DNA from: Malonomonas sp036526255
GTDB taxonomy: Bacteria > Desulfobacterota > Desulfuromonadia > Desulfuromonadales > Geopsychrobacteraceae
Assembly (NCBI GenBank): GCA_036526255.1
Contig: DATCYW010000092.1
Coordinates: 1-64,000, forward strand
Length of the DNA: 64,000 bases
Direction of reading: 5' to 3'
Shown here: positions 50,930-59,457 of the stretch, one piece after another
Layout of the letters: every line of letters begins with the position of its first letter
Numbering within the stretch: the stretch's first letter is position 1
Program-made: the position numbers and the translations under genes
The notes under the pieces: generated by a model
Told to the model about the DNA's origin: nothing
The model's database searches: none
What the model saw: only the letters and a program-made list of their open reading frames with translations

Positions 50930-52510
50930 CTAACTCACCTGCGCTGCAGCTGCCGCATCAATCGGCAGGCTGATCCTGAACTCTGTCCCTTCCCCGAGTT
51001 GGCTCTGGACGCTGATCTTGCCACCATGATTTTCGATGATTCCGTAAGAGATCGACAACCCCAGCCCGAAGCCTTTTTTAGTCTTGGTAGAAAAGAACGG
51101 GTCGAAAATCTTGCTCAGATTCTCTTCGCTGATGCCACTGCCATTGTCGGCAATACTGATCAGCACTGAGTTGTTCTCCCGGTCCAGGCTCGTTGCCAGC
51201 CGCAGAACGCCCCCCTCTTCCATCGCTTGCCCGGCATTGATGATCATATTGAAAAACACCTGCTGCAACTGATCCGAATCGACAAAGAGATCCGGCAGGT
51301 CATCACAGTACTGGCTCTGTACCTCAATGTTCTGAAACAGCGTCTGCTGTGAAATCAGCCGCAGGATCTGTCTGAGAATCCGGTTAATCGAATCCAGCCG
51401 CTTCTCCGGAATCGACTCGCGCGAAAATTCAAGCAGGCCACGCACGATCTTGGCGCAACGCTTGGTTTCCGAAACCACCACTTCCAGGTTATCCTTGACC
51501 TGCTGTGGCACATCGGGTGACTTCGCCGCCAGTGAAGAAAACATCAGAATCCCCCCCAGCGGGTTGTTTATTTCGTGGGCGATGCCAGCCACCAGTTCGC
51601 CCATCGACGCCAGCTTGGCGGATTGTACCAACTGGGCCTGCATCCCCTTCATCTCTTCGCTGCGCTCGGCGACCTTCACCTCCAGCGTCTGTCCCCACTC
51701 ACGCAGCTCCGACTGAGCCTCAGCCAGGTTGTGTGCCATGTGATTGAACGACTGGCAAAGCTCGCCGAATTCATCGCGGGGCCACTTCTTGATCCGCGCC
51801 TCCAGATTGCCGCTGGCCAACTGCTGGGTATGTTCAAGCAGCTTATTTAGTGGATTACAGACGTATTTCTGGGTGAACAGATACTGGAACACAGACAGAA
51901 TCAGCAGCATCAGAAATGCAGAAATAAATATATCTGCGTGATGCTCCAGAGTCAGAGTGCTGGTCTGCTCCAGGGAAACAACCACGTCGAGCACCCCGAG
52001 CTTCTTTTCATCCACAGAATGAAAATGGCAGGCGGCGGTGTAACAACCCGCCTCGTTATAGATCCCCTTGGTCATCCCCAGGACTTCTGCGCCCGAACTG
52101 TTGGTAAAAACCCGGCTGCGTTTTTCCGCCGAAGCTTCCAGCAGCACCGGAGATTCACTTAAATGACAGAAAGCACAGCCATCCGACTGACTGTTCAATG
52201 CGGTACCGATTTCTGAATGGTCGGTGGAAAAATTGACCACCCCTTCGCGGCCGAAAACCCGGATCCGCTCAATCCGCTCCATGCGGCCGGCTTCGTCAAT
52301 CACCTGCTGAAGACGCTCACGATCGTCCTCGAGCATCTGGTAATAGGTCGTCCGCAGCAGCATTTCACTTAAAGTGTCAGCTTCGTAAACCGCCTCGTCA
52401 AAAAAGCTTTTATTCAGCTTTTCAACGTGGAAGAAGGCGAACATGAACATTGTGACCAGCAAGGCGCAGCAGGAAAAGCTGGTATATTTACTTGCCAGTT
52501 TAAGGTGCAT
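50930..52510 (-). CDS. sensor histidine kinase with periplasmic heme-type domain
   Basis: The 526-residue protein has TM1 (10-28), a periplasmic domain (30-192), TM2 (193-213), HAMP, a coiled coil, HisKA with H312 in GIAHEINNPLGG, and an HATPase domain (NMIINAGQA, ISIADNGSGI, GFGLGLSIS). The periplasmic domain has C112-x2-C115-H116 and C156-x4-C161-H162, both usable as heme c sites. It would sense redox state, oxygen or a ligand at heme and phosphorylate the adjacent NtrC-type regulator. The sensor is paralogous to the kinase-less protein at 43.8 kb. Confidence 0.9.
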   Translation of the reverse strand: MHLKLASKYTSFSCCALLVTMFMFAFFHVEKLNKSFFDEAVYEADTLSEMLLRTTYYQMLEDDRERLQQVIDEAGRMERIERIRVFGREGVVNFSTDHSEIGTALNSQSDGCAFCHLSESPVLLEASAEKRSRVFTNSSGAEVLGMTKGIYNEAGCYTAACHFHSVDEKKLGVLDVVVSLEQTSTLTLEHHADIFISAFLMLLILSVFQYLFTQKYVCNPLNKLLEHTQQLASGNLEARIKKWPRDEFGELCQSFNHMAHNLAEAQSELREWGQTLEVKVAERSEEMKGMQAQLVQSAKLASMGELVAGIAHEINNPLGGILMFSSLAAKSPDVPQQVKDNLEVVVSETKRCAKIVRGLLEFSRESIPEKRLDSINRILRQILRLISQQTLFQNIEVQSQYCDDLPDLFVDSDQLQQVFFNMIINAGQAMEEGGVLRLATSLDRENNSVLISIADNGSGISEENLSKIFDPFFSTKTKKGFGLGLSISYGIIENHGGKISVQSQLGEGTEFRISLPIDAAAAAQVS

Positions 52511-52656
52511 CTCGTCCTCCTCTGGACCATAGCAATCTAATAAATCCAGAAGAGTATAACCAAAACATCTCCAGATAGAGTATTTTTTGTACTATTTTAT
52601 TCTTTTAAATGCTTGGCTTCCTTCAACTTTCCCGACCACGGCAATCGGGTATTGAT

Positions 52657-52685
52657 TTGCCTTTCCCGGGGCGCTGGAGTATAAA
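52657..52685 (+). promoter_or_regulatory. sigma-70-type promoter of the long UbiD-family gene
   Basis: TTGCCT and TATAAA with 17 bases between, about 43 bases before the ATG at 52728. Confidence 0.5.
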
Positions 52686-52727
52686 AACCGATCAGAATCC
52701 CCTCCAACTTTTCCGAAGAGTTTATTT

Positions 52728-54569
52728 ATGGGCTACCAGAATCTTCGTCAGGCGGTTGATGATCTGCAAGCAAGCGGACAACTGATCCGCATTGAACAAC
52801 CGATCGATCCCAACCTGCTGGCCGGGGCAATCCAGCGTCGGGTTTACCAGGCACAGGGGCCGGCGCTACTGTTCACCAACCTGACCGGCAGTCGTTTTCC
52901 GGCAGTGGCCAACCTGTTCGGCAGTTTGCAGCGAACCCGCTACCTGTTTCGCGACAGCCTGCGCAACGTCGAAACCCTGGTCAAGCTCAAGCTCGACCCC
53001 AAGTGCCTGCTCGGCAACCCCGCGGCGCTGCTCAGCGCCCCATTGGCCGCTCTGCACCTGCTGCCGAAAAAAGTAAAATCTGGCCCGATTCTTCAGGGGC
53101 AGACCAATCTGGCCAGTCTTCCGCAGATCAAAAGCTGGCCGGATGATGGCGGTGCCTTTATCACCCTGCCGCAGGTCTATTCCGAAAGCAGCCTGAAGCC
53201 GGGACTGCGTTCTTCAAATCTGGGAATGTACCGGGTGCAACTGGCGGGCAACTCTTATCAGCAGGATAAAGAGGTCGGCCTGCACTACCAGATTCACCGC
53301 GGCATCGGTGTTCATCATCAGGAAGCGCTGCGACTGAACCGCCCATTCCGGGTCAATATCTTTGTCGGTGGACCACCAAGCCTGACGGTCGCAGCGGTAA
53401 TGCCGCTGCCGGAAGGGATGCCGGAGCTAGCCTTTGCCGGACTGCTGGCCGGGCGCAGAATATCGATGGTGCAACCGCAGGGATTTCTGCCAATGCCGGC
53501 GGAGGCCGATTTCGTCATCTGCGGCATTGTCGATCCCAAAGTGCAGAAACCGGAAGGCCCCTTTGGCGATCATCTCGGCTACTACAGCCTGGCGCACGAT
53601 TTCCCGCTGGTGAAAGTCGAGCGGGTCTATCACCGCCCCGACGCCATCTGGCCCTTCACCAGTGTTGGCCGGCCACCGCAGGAGGACACCAGCTTCGGCG
53701 CCTTTATCCATGAACTGACCGGCGAGCTGATTCCCGATGTTTTGCCCGGCATCAAGGGGGTGCATGCGGTCGATGCCGCCGGGGTCCATCCGCTGCTGCT
53801 GGCCATTGGCAGCGAACGTTACACCCCTTACAACGACCTGCAACAGCCGCAGGAAATTCTGACCCAGGCGAACGCCATTCTCGGTCAGGGGCAGTTATCA
53901 CTGGCAAAATACCTGCTAATTACTGCCGAAAATGACAACCCGCAACTCGACATTCACAATATTCCGTCGTTTTTTCAGCACCTGCTGGAGCGAATCGACT
54001 GGCAGCGCGATCTGCATTTCCAGACCCGCACCACCATCGACACCCTTGATTACTCTGGACATGGCTTGAATCAGGGATCAAAAGTGGTAATGGCCACTGC
54101 CGGAGCAAAAAAACGCGAACTGGCAAAGGAAATTCCGGCCGATCTGCAGCTGCCACGCGGCTTTAAAAACCCGAGACTTGCCCTGCCGGGAATCTTGTTG
54201 CTGGAAGGTCCGGCCTGCGCGGAATATGCACCGGGCGCCGACCCTGACCTGCTGCGCTTCTGTAAAAAGTACAGCACAGAGGCTCCGATCAACCGCTTCA
54301 TGCTGATTCTGGTGGTTGATGACAGCGAGTTCTGCGCCGCAGCCCTGAACAACTGGCTCTGGGTGACCTTCACCCGCTCCAACCCGGCTGGCGACATTTA
54401 CGGCATCGACTCGGCGATTTCCGCCAAACATTGGGGCTGTTCCGGCGCACTGGTCATCGACGCGCGCAGCAAACCACACCACGCACCGGCCTTGATCGAC
54501 GATCCGAAGATTGAAAAACAGGTCGATAGGCTGGGTGCCAAAGGCGGCCCGCTGCACGGCATTATTTAG
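52728..54569 (+). CDS. UbiD-family decarboxylase, long type (menaquinone route, MqnL-like)
   Basis: The 613-residue protein matches UbiD with N-terminal FPAVANLFGSLQRTRYLF, the prenyl-FMN region LGMYRVQLAGNSYQ and the catalytic stretch EGPFGDHLGYYS. The approximately 600-residue form is the type found in futalosine-pathway bacteria such as the epsilonproteobacteria, where it is thought to decarboxylate the prenylated naphthoate. UbiX, encoded at 12.9 kb, would supply the cofactor. It is far longer than the paralogue at 19.2 kb. A cysteine synthase gene follows 20 bases on. Confidence 0.82.
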   Translation: MGYQNLRQAVDDLQASGQLIRIEQPIDPNLLAGAIQRRVYQAQGPALLFTNLTGSRFPAVANLFGSLQRTRYLFRDSLRNVETLVKLKLDPKCLLGNPAALLSAPLAALHLLPKKVKSGPILQGQTNLASLPQIKSWPDDGGAFITLPQVYSESSLKPGLRSSNLGMYRVQLAGNSYQQDKEVGLHYQIHRGIGVHHQEALRLNRPFRVNIFVGGPPSLTVAAVMPLPEGMPELAFAGLLAGRRISMVQPQGFLPMPAEADFVICGIVDPKVQKPEGPFGDHLGYYSLAHDFPLVKVERVYHRPDAIWPFTSVGRPPQEDTSFGAFIHELTGELIPDVLPGIKGVHAVDAAGVHPLLLAIGSERYTPYNDLQQPQEILTQANAILGQGQLSLAKYLLITAENDNPQLDIHNIPSFFQHLLERIDWQRDLHFQTRTTIDTLDYSGHGLNQGSKVVMATAGAKKRELAKEIPADLQLPRGFKNPRLALPGILLLEGPACAEYAPGADPDLLRFCKKYSTEAPINRFMLILVVDDSEFCAAALNNWLWVTFTRSNPAGDIYGIDSAISAKHWGCSGALVIDARSKPHHAPALIDDPKIEKQVDRLGAKGGPLHGII

Positions 54570-54589
54570 CCCTTGATGGAGAAAATCAC

Positions 54590-55531
54590 GTGCTGAAAAT
54601 CAAAGAAGAGCAACTTCAGGTTCCGAGTCTGATCGGTGCAGTCGGCAACACACCGCTGATCGACATCTCCCAACTCTGCGACAGGCCGGGGGTCAGAATT
54701 CTGGCCAAGTTGGACGGCAGCAATCCCGGCGGCTCGGTGAAAGACCGGCCGGCGCTCTACATGATCGAAAAAGCCGAAGAATCAGGGGAATTGACCAAGG
54801 ATAAAATCATCCTCGAACCGACCTCAGGCAACACCGGTATTGCCATCGCCATGATCGGTGCCAGCAAAGGCTACCGGGTAAAACTGGTGATGCCGGCCTG
54901 CGTCAGCGCCGAGCGGCGGGGGGTACTCGAAGCCTACGGCGCCGAAGTGGTCCTTTCACCTGGCTGCGAGGCGACTGACGGTGCTATCCGCCTGGCGCAC
55001 GAAATTTTAGGTGACAACCCCGAGCGTTATTACATGCCCAATCAGTACGCGAACCCGAACAACCCACTGGCCCATTATGAAACCACCGGACCGGAGATAT
55101 GGCGTCAGACTAATGGCGATATTGACTACTTTGTGGCTGGAATGGGCACGTCAGGCACCCTGATGGGGATGAGTCGTTACTTTACCGATCAAGCCCCCTG
55201 GATCAAAGTCATCGGTGTCGAACCGACCCTCGGCCACAAAGTTCAAGGCCTGAAAAACATGCAGGAAGCTATCGTTCCGGAAATCTACGATGAGAAGCGG
55301 CTTCACCGTAAACTGGTGATCGAGGATGAGGAAGCCTACGAAACCGCCCGCAGACTTGCGGTTACAATGGGAATTTTTGTCGGCATGTCCAGCGGCGCAG
55401 CTGCGGCCGGTGCGCTGCGGCTTGCCGCTGAAATCACCAGCGGTACGATTGTCACGATCCTGCCCGACCGTGGCGACCGCTACTTAAGCACCAACCTGTT
55501 CCGGTCGCAGTGCGCTGACTGTCCGCCCTGA
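54590..55531 (+). CDS. cysM: cysteine synthase (CysM/CysK family)
   Basis: The start is a GTG with ATGGAG upstream. The 313-residue fold-type II PLP enzyme has the Schiff-base lysine in NPGGSVKDRPA, the substrate loop EPTSGNTGIAIAM and the phosphate-binding GTSGTLMG. It makes cysteine from O-acetylserine (or O-phosphoserine in some members) and sulfide or thiosulfate. The C-terminal FRSQCADCPP carries two cysteines and is a small extra. CysM rather than CysK is suggested by the overall sequence but is not certain. Confidence 0.85.
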   Translation: MLKIKEEQLQVPSLIGAVGNTPLIDISQLCDRPGVRILAKLDGSNPGGSVKDRPALYMIEKAEESGELTKDKIILEPTSGNTGIAIAMIGASKGYRVKLVMPACVSAERRGVLEAYGAEVVLSPGCEATDGAIRLAHEILGDNPERYYMPNQYANPNNPLAHYETTGPEIWRQTNGDIDYFVAGMGTSGTLMGMSRYFTDQAPWIKVIGVEPTLGHKVQGLKNMQEAIVPEIYDEKRLHRKLVIEDEEAYETARRLAVTMGIFVGMSSGAAAAGALRLAAEITSGTIVTILPDRGDRYLSTNLFRSQCADCPP

Positions 55532-55872
55532 TGAACCTTCCACAGCTCTTACAACGTCAGGCTGTCAAACTGCTCGATCGCTTCTGTTCCGATGCGGCAG
55601 CACATCAGTTGCAACCTCGGCAGCTGCGCTATCAGATCGAAGGGCGCCAGATCCACCTGTTTGAGATCAGGTGTCCGCGACACACGTCAGATCAGCAGCA
55701 GGAACGCCCACTGGCACAGCTGCGTTACAGTCCCGAGTTAAATCAGTGGACCCTGCACCACCAGAATGGCCGGCACTGGCAGCTTTATCTCAACATCAAC
55801 CCTTCGCTTGATCTCGGCAAACTGCTCGTCGCCATTCAACAGGACCCGTTGAGCTGTTTCTGGCAGAAATAA
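55531..55872 (+). CDS. small hypothetical protein coupled to cysM
   Basis: The ATG overlaps the cysM stop by one base (TGATG), so it is probably translationally coupled. The 113-residue product is rich in Q, R and H. It has a WTLHHQNGRHWQLYLNINPSLD core that looks like an antiparallel beta sheet and ends with WQK. I do not recognise the family; DUF3024-like small proteins have a similar aromatic/basic make-up, but I cannot assign it. Confidence 0.6.
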   Translation: MNLPQLLQRQAVKLLDRFCSDAAAHQLQPRQLRYQIEGRQIHLFEIRCPRHTSDQQQERPLAQLRYSPELNQWTLHHQNGRHWQLYLNINPSLDLGKLLVAIQQDPLSCFWQK

Positions 55873-55874
55873 AA

Positions 55875-55900
55875 ACAGGCCCCGTAACCACGGGACCTGT
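55875..55900. terminator. terminator between convergent units
   Basis: ACAGGCCCCGT and ACGGGACCTGT form an 11-bp stem with one mismatch and a 4-base loop; modest T-runs follow on both strands. It separates the cysM unit from the convergent CheY-like gene. Confidence 0.75.
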
Positions 55901-55936
55901 TGAATTTTAGCTAAATTTTCAGTTGCCGAAAATGCG

Positions 55937-56338
55937 TCAGAAACGCCCTTCACAGGCACTCAACCATTCGTTTATACCCTTGAGGTCATAAGGTTTTTCA
56001 AAGGTCTGGCAACCGAGCACTTTCGCCTTCTGCCGATCCTCCTTGGTCCAGCAACCGGAAACCACCGCCCGATTTCCATCCACCAGCTTACAGCCTCTGG
56101 CCCGCTGCTTGGCAATCATGTCGAGACCTGTCAGCAGTGGCATCCGGTTATCGGTCAATAGCAGGTCGGCGCAAGGCTGATCGGCCTTGCACTTATCACC
56201 CTTCTGGCTACAGAAGGGGAATGACTGGGCAAAGGCATACTTGTCGACGGCGTAACCCCTATCTTCCAGAACATCGGCGAGAAAATCACGACACAACTCA
56301 ACATCATCAATGACGACGGCTTTGAATTTCTGCTGCAT
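55937..56338 (-). CDS. CheY-like response regulator with inserted cysteine cluster
   Basis: The 133-residue single-domain receiver has all active-site residues: DD at 11-12, phospho-acceptor D63 in LLTDNRMP and K115 in FEKPYD. Between strands 2 and 3 it has an insertion with C43, C50 and C56, and further cysteines at 83, 96 and 110. No output domain is present. The cysteine set could bind metal or sense redox; that is inference. No partner kinase lies next to it. Confidence 0.8.
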   Translation of the reverse strand: MQQKFKAVVIDDVELCRDFLADVLEDRGYAVDKYAFAQSFPFCSQKGDKCKADQPCADLLLTDNRMPLLTGLDMIAKQRARGCKLVDGNRAVVSGCWTKEDRQKAKVLGCQTFEKPYDLKGINEWLSACEGRF

Positions 56339-56466
56339 GGTACCCTCCCGAACAGGCGTTATCTAGAAAAGATACAAACTGTCGGAGAGAATAATTCACA
56401 CATCTGACAAAAACCTGAATACCGCCGCTTCTAAAGAAAATAGTCTGCTGGCGAGGCTCGTTCGAC

Positions 56467-56904
56467 TTAACGGCGGCAGATCAGTGCCACCCCGACCAGC
56501 AACAGAGCCACACCTAACAGCCGCTTGAAGTCGATCGGAATTCCGCGCATGCCGAGCAGCCCATAATGGTCCATCACCAGGCCGGCCGCCAACTGGGAGA
56601 CGATGGTCAGGGCCAACACTGCGGTTGTACCGATGCGGGGAACACCGATGATGGTCATGGTGACAAAAAAAGCGCCGAAAATCCCGCCACTGAGCTGCCA
56701 CCAGCTGGCCTCAGCGACCCGCCGGAAGTTGCCCTGATGGGTCGAAAGAGAGATCAGCAGCAGCACCAGAGTGCCGACGGCAAAAGAGATGGTCGCTGCC
56801 TGCAGATAGCCGGTTTTTTCTGCCAGCCGGGCATTGATCGACGGCTGCAACGCCACCGCCACACCGCCAATCGCCATCAGAACAATCAGAATAAAATTGG
56901 ACAC
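56467..56904 (-). CDS. YdcZ/DUF606-type DMT transporter
   Basis: From the GTG at 56904 (GGGGAA upstream) the protein is 145 residues with five helices (NFILIVLMAIGGVAVALQPS, GTLVLLLISL, GIFGAFFVTMTIIGVPRIG, ALTIVSQLAAGLVMDHYG, LLGVALLLVGVALICRR). This matches the short DMT family YdcZ. An upstream ATG (56946) would overlap the DksA-type gene and lacks a ribosome site. Function is unknown. Confidence 0.78.
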   Translation of the reverse strand: MSNFILIVLMAIGGVAVALQPSINARLAEKTGYLQAATISFAVGTLVLLLISLSTHQGNFRRVAEASWWQLSGGIFGAFFVTMTIIGVPRIGTTAVLALTIVSQLAAGLVMDHYGLLGMRGIPIDFKRLLGVALLLVGVALICRR

Positions 56905-56906
56905 GT

Positions 56907-57269
56907 TCAGTTCCCCTGCTCGAATTGTCCCTGACAATCGCGGCAAAAAGGTGATTCCGGTCGGGCTTTCAGCCGCGGATAGCCGATCGGTTCTTCACAG
57001 CGGCGACATGCGCCGTAGCGTTCCTGCTTGATTGCAGACAAGGCCGAATCGATCAGCTGCAAACGCCGTTGCTGGCCGGCGCGGGTGGCTTTGGCCATCG
57101 CCTGCTGCTGTAGAGCGTCCATCCGCGACAGCCGGCCGATCGGCTGGTCCAGCTCGACCGGCTGACTGCTTACTTGTGAATCGTTGAGCAACTGCTGCAG
57201 CTCAGTACGCAGTTGCTGCAGGTCGCGCAACAACTCCTGCTGCTGTTCGCTGCTCAGTTCGTCCATCAA
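56907..57269 (-). CDS. DksA/TraR-type zinc-finger protein
   Basis: The 120-residue protein has a coiled-coil N-terminal half and a C-terminal four-cysteine zinc finger (CRRCEEPIG then FCRDC), the DksA/TraR arrangement. DksA binds in the RNA polymerase secondary channel and, with ppGpp, adjusts initiation. The tip acidic residues typical of true DksA are not clearly present, so it may be a paralogue of other function. It overlaps the isochorismatase gene by 4 bases. Confidence 0.82.
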   Translation of the reverse strand: MMDELSSEQQQELLRDLQQLRTELQQLLNDSQVSSQPVELDQPIGRLSRMDALQQQAMAKATRAGQQRRLQLIDSALSAIKQERYGACRRCEEPIGYPRLKARPESPFCRDCQGQFEQGN

Positions 57270-57844
57270 CCGGTCCGGCGGCGCGCCAGTTTCGACACCA
57301 CCTTGAATTCATCGCTGCCGGCCACACCGACCAGCTGAAACAGCGCGATTTCAGTTGTGGTCAGAACCGCGCCCATCTGCTGGGCCATGGCGACCGCGGT
57401 CTGATAATCTGACTTGAACCGCGAACAGATGGCATCACGCACCAGATGAACGCTGTAACCGCGATCCAGCAGGTCGATCAGCGTCTGAAACACACAGACA
57501 TGCGCCTCCATGCCGACCAACACCACCTGTTTGGCGCCGGTTTTTTCCAGCGCAGCCATGAAGTTCGGCTCGCCGGCGCAACTGAAGGCGACTTTCTCGA
57601 TGCAGTTTTGCGCCGTTGCTGCCGACAGGTCTGAGATTGTATGCCCCAAGCCGCGCGGATACTGTTCGGTCGCGATGATCGGCAGATTCATGGCCTGAAA
57701 GCCTTCAATCAACATGTTGATATGGCCAATCAGCCGACCACAGATTCGCTCATCCATTGCCGGAACCAGCTTTTCCTGCACGTCGATGACAATCAAAACT
57801 GCTTTTTCCTTCTTAAGCCAGAATTTATCTTTAATTTCCGCCAT
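57266..57844 (-). CDS. isochorismatase-family cysteine hydrolase
   Basis: The 192-residue protein has the catalytic triad of the family: D21 in LIVIDVQEKL, K84 in IEKVAFSC and C117 in AHVCVFQT, with the cis-peptide GMEAH before it. Family members hydrolyse amides or vinyl ethers (nicotinamidase-like, isochorismatase). The substrate is not defined. GGAG precedes the ATG. Confidence 0.85.
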   Translation of the reverse strand: MAEIKDKFWLKKEKAVLIVIDVQEKLVPAMDERICGRLIGHINMLIEGFQAMNLPIIATEQYPRGLGHTISDLSAATAQNCIEKVAFSCAGEPNFMAALEKTGAKQVVLVGMEAHVCVFQTLIDLLDRGYSVHLVRDAICSRFKSDYQTAVAMAQQMGAVLTTTEIALFQLVGVAGSDEFKVVSKLARRRTG

Positions 57845-58091
57845 CTGTAATCTCCTTTTTTAGCAAATGTTCGAACTGCAAGAGTAGCCAGATTCAAAAT
57901 CCAATGCAAAATAAACTTAGCGCTAATGCTGTTTACAATTTTCTTCACTTTTTCTGTTGGCATCATTATGATGTCGAGCTTTTTCAGCGTAGCCTATTAA
58001 GCTCCTGAGCTGTCGCTGTTTTTCGGTTTTTCCGCTATACTCGAAAATCGGCAAACACGACTCGGTCACAAACAGAGGGTAACAGATTTAA

Positions 58092-58544
58092 ATGGATAGA
58101 ATAGAAATTGGCTGGCGTGAATGGTTGGCCCTTCCTGAATTGAACATCCCTTTCATCAAAGCCAAAGTCGATACCGGCGCACGCTCATCCGCCCTGCACG
58201 CTTTTTTCGTTGAACCCTTTCTTAATGGCGACATCGAAATGGTTCGCTTCGGCGTCCACCCCCTGCAGGGGCGGGAGGATGTCGAGATCATCTGCGAGTA
58301 CCCGGTCAAAGACTACCGCCAGATCAGCGATTCCGGCGGACACATGGAAATGCGCTATGTCATTGAAACACTGGTAACCCTGGGTGAAAAGTCATGGCCC
58401 ATTGAGATGACTCTGACCAATCGCGACAGTATGAAATTTCGTATGCTGCTTGGCCGCACTGCCATGCAAGGGCTGATGGTCGTTCCTGAAAAGTCCTACT
58501 TTTTCGGCCGCCCGAAGCGGCATCAATTAGTCCCCAAAACATGA
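58092..58544 (+). CDS. RimK-associated zinc protease-like protein (PF05618 type)
   Basis: The 150-residue protein has the retropepsin-like signature KVDTGARSSALHA and the later LLGRTAMQGLMVVP typical of the family found next to rimK. Members are called ATP-dependent zinc proteases, but the activity is not well defined. It is followed after 7 bases by rimK, supporting a joint function in adding and removing glutamate or other tails. Confidence 0.82.
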   Translation: MDRIEIGWREWLALPELNIPFIKAKVDTGARSSALHAFFVEPFLNGDIEMVRFGVHPLQGREDVEIICEYPVKDYRQISDSGGHMEMRYVIETLVTLGEKSWPIEMTLTNRDSMKFRMLLGRTAMQGLMVVPEKSYFFGRPKRHQLVPKT

Positions 58545-58551
58545 GGTTGTT

Positions 58552-59457
58552 ATGAAAATTGCTATTTTATCCAGAAATCCGAACCTCTATTCAACACGCC
58601 GGATGGTTGAAGCCGGGACCGAGCTTGGCCATGAAATCCGCGTCATCGATCCGCTGCGCTGCTACATGACGATCGCGACCCAGCGACCGACAATCCACTA
58701 CAAAGGTGAAGAGCTGACCGGCTTTGACGCCATCATCCCGCGGATTGGCGCCTCGGTCACCTTTTACGGCACCGCCGTCGTGCGCCAGTTTGAGATGATG
58801 GATGTTTACAGCGTCAACGAATCGGTCGCCATCAGCCGCTCACGCGACAAGCTGCGCAGCCTGCAGTTACTGGCCCGCAAAGGGATCGGCCTGCCGGTGA
58901 CCGGCTTTGCCCACTCGACCAAATTCACTCAGGACCTGATCGATCTGGCCGGCGGCGCGCCGCTGGTGATCAAACTGCTCGAAGGGACCCAGGGAATCGG
59001 CGTGGTCCTGGCGGAAACCAACAAGGCCGCGGAGAGCGTTATTGAGGCCTTTCGCGGCCTTAAAGAGAATATTCTGGTTCAGGAGTTCATCAAAGAGGCC
59101 CAAGGCGCGGATATCCGTTGCTTTGTCATTGGCGGCAAAGTCGTCGCGGCGATGAAACGCCAGGGGAAAGAGGGAGAATTCCGCTCTAACCTACACCGTG
59201 GCGGCAATGCGACCATCGCCCGCCTGACTCCAGAAGAGCGTTCAACCGCCGTTCGCGCGGCGCGGATCATGGGCCTGAATGTCGCCGGTGTCGATCTGTT
59301 GCGCTCCAATCACGGGCCGGTGGTGATGGAGGTTAACTCGTCACCGGGACTTGAAGGGATCGAGGCGGCCACCGAAAAGGACGTCGCCGGGATGATTATC
59401 AAGTTCATCGAAAACCAGGCCAAGCCGGGGCGCACCAAAACCAGGGGCCAGGGATGA
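58552..59457 (+). CDS. rimK: RimK-type ATP-grasp ligase
   Basis: The 301-residue protein has the RimK layout: an N-terminal NLYSTRRMVEAG segment, the PRIGASVTFYGTAVVRQFE segment, an ATP-grasp core with VIKLLEGTQGIGVVLAE and the metal ligands VMEVNSSPGLEGIE. In E. coli RimK adds glutamates to the C-terminus of ribosomal protein S6. The substrate here may be S6 or a small peptide. It overlaps the next gene by 4 bases. Confidence 0.92.
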   Translation: MKIAILSRNPNLYSTRRMVEAGTELGHEIRVIDPLRCYMTIATQRPTIHYKGEELTGFDAIIPRIGASVTFYGTAVVRQFEMMDVYSVNESVAISRSRDKLRSLQLLARKGIGLPVTGFAHSTKFTQDLIDLAGGAPLVIKLLEGTQGIGVVLAETNKAAESVIEAFRGLKENILVQEFIKEAQGADIRCFVIGGKVVAAMKRQGKEGEFRSNLHRGGNATIARLTPEERSTAVRAARIMGLNVAGVDLLRSNHGPVVMEVNSSPGLEGIEAATEKDVAGMIIKFIENQAKPGRTKTRGQG

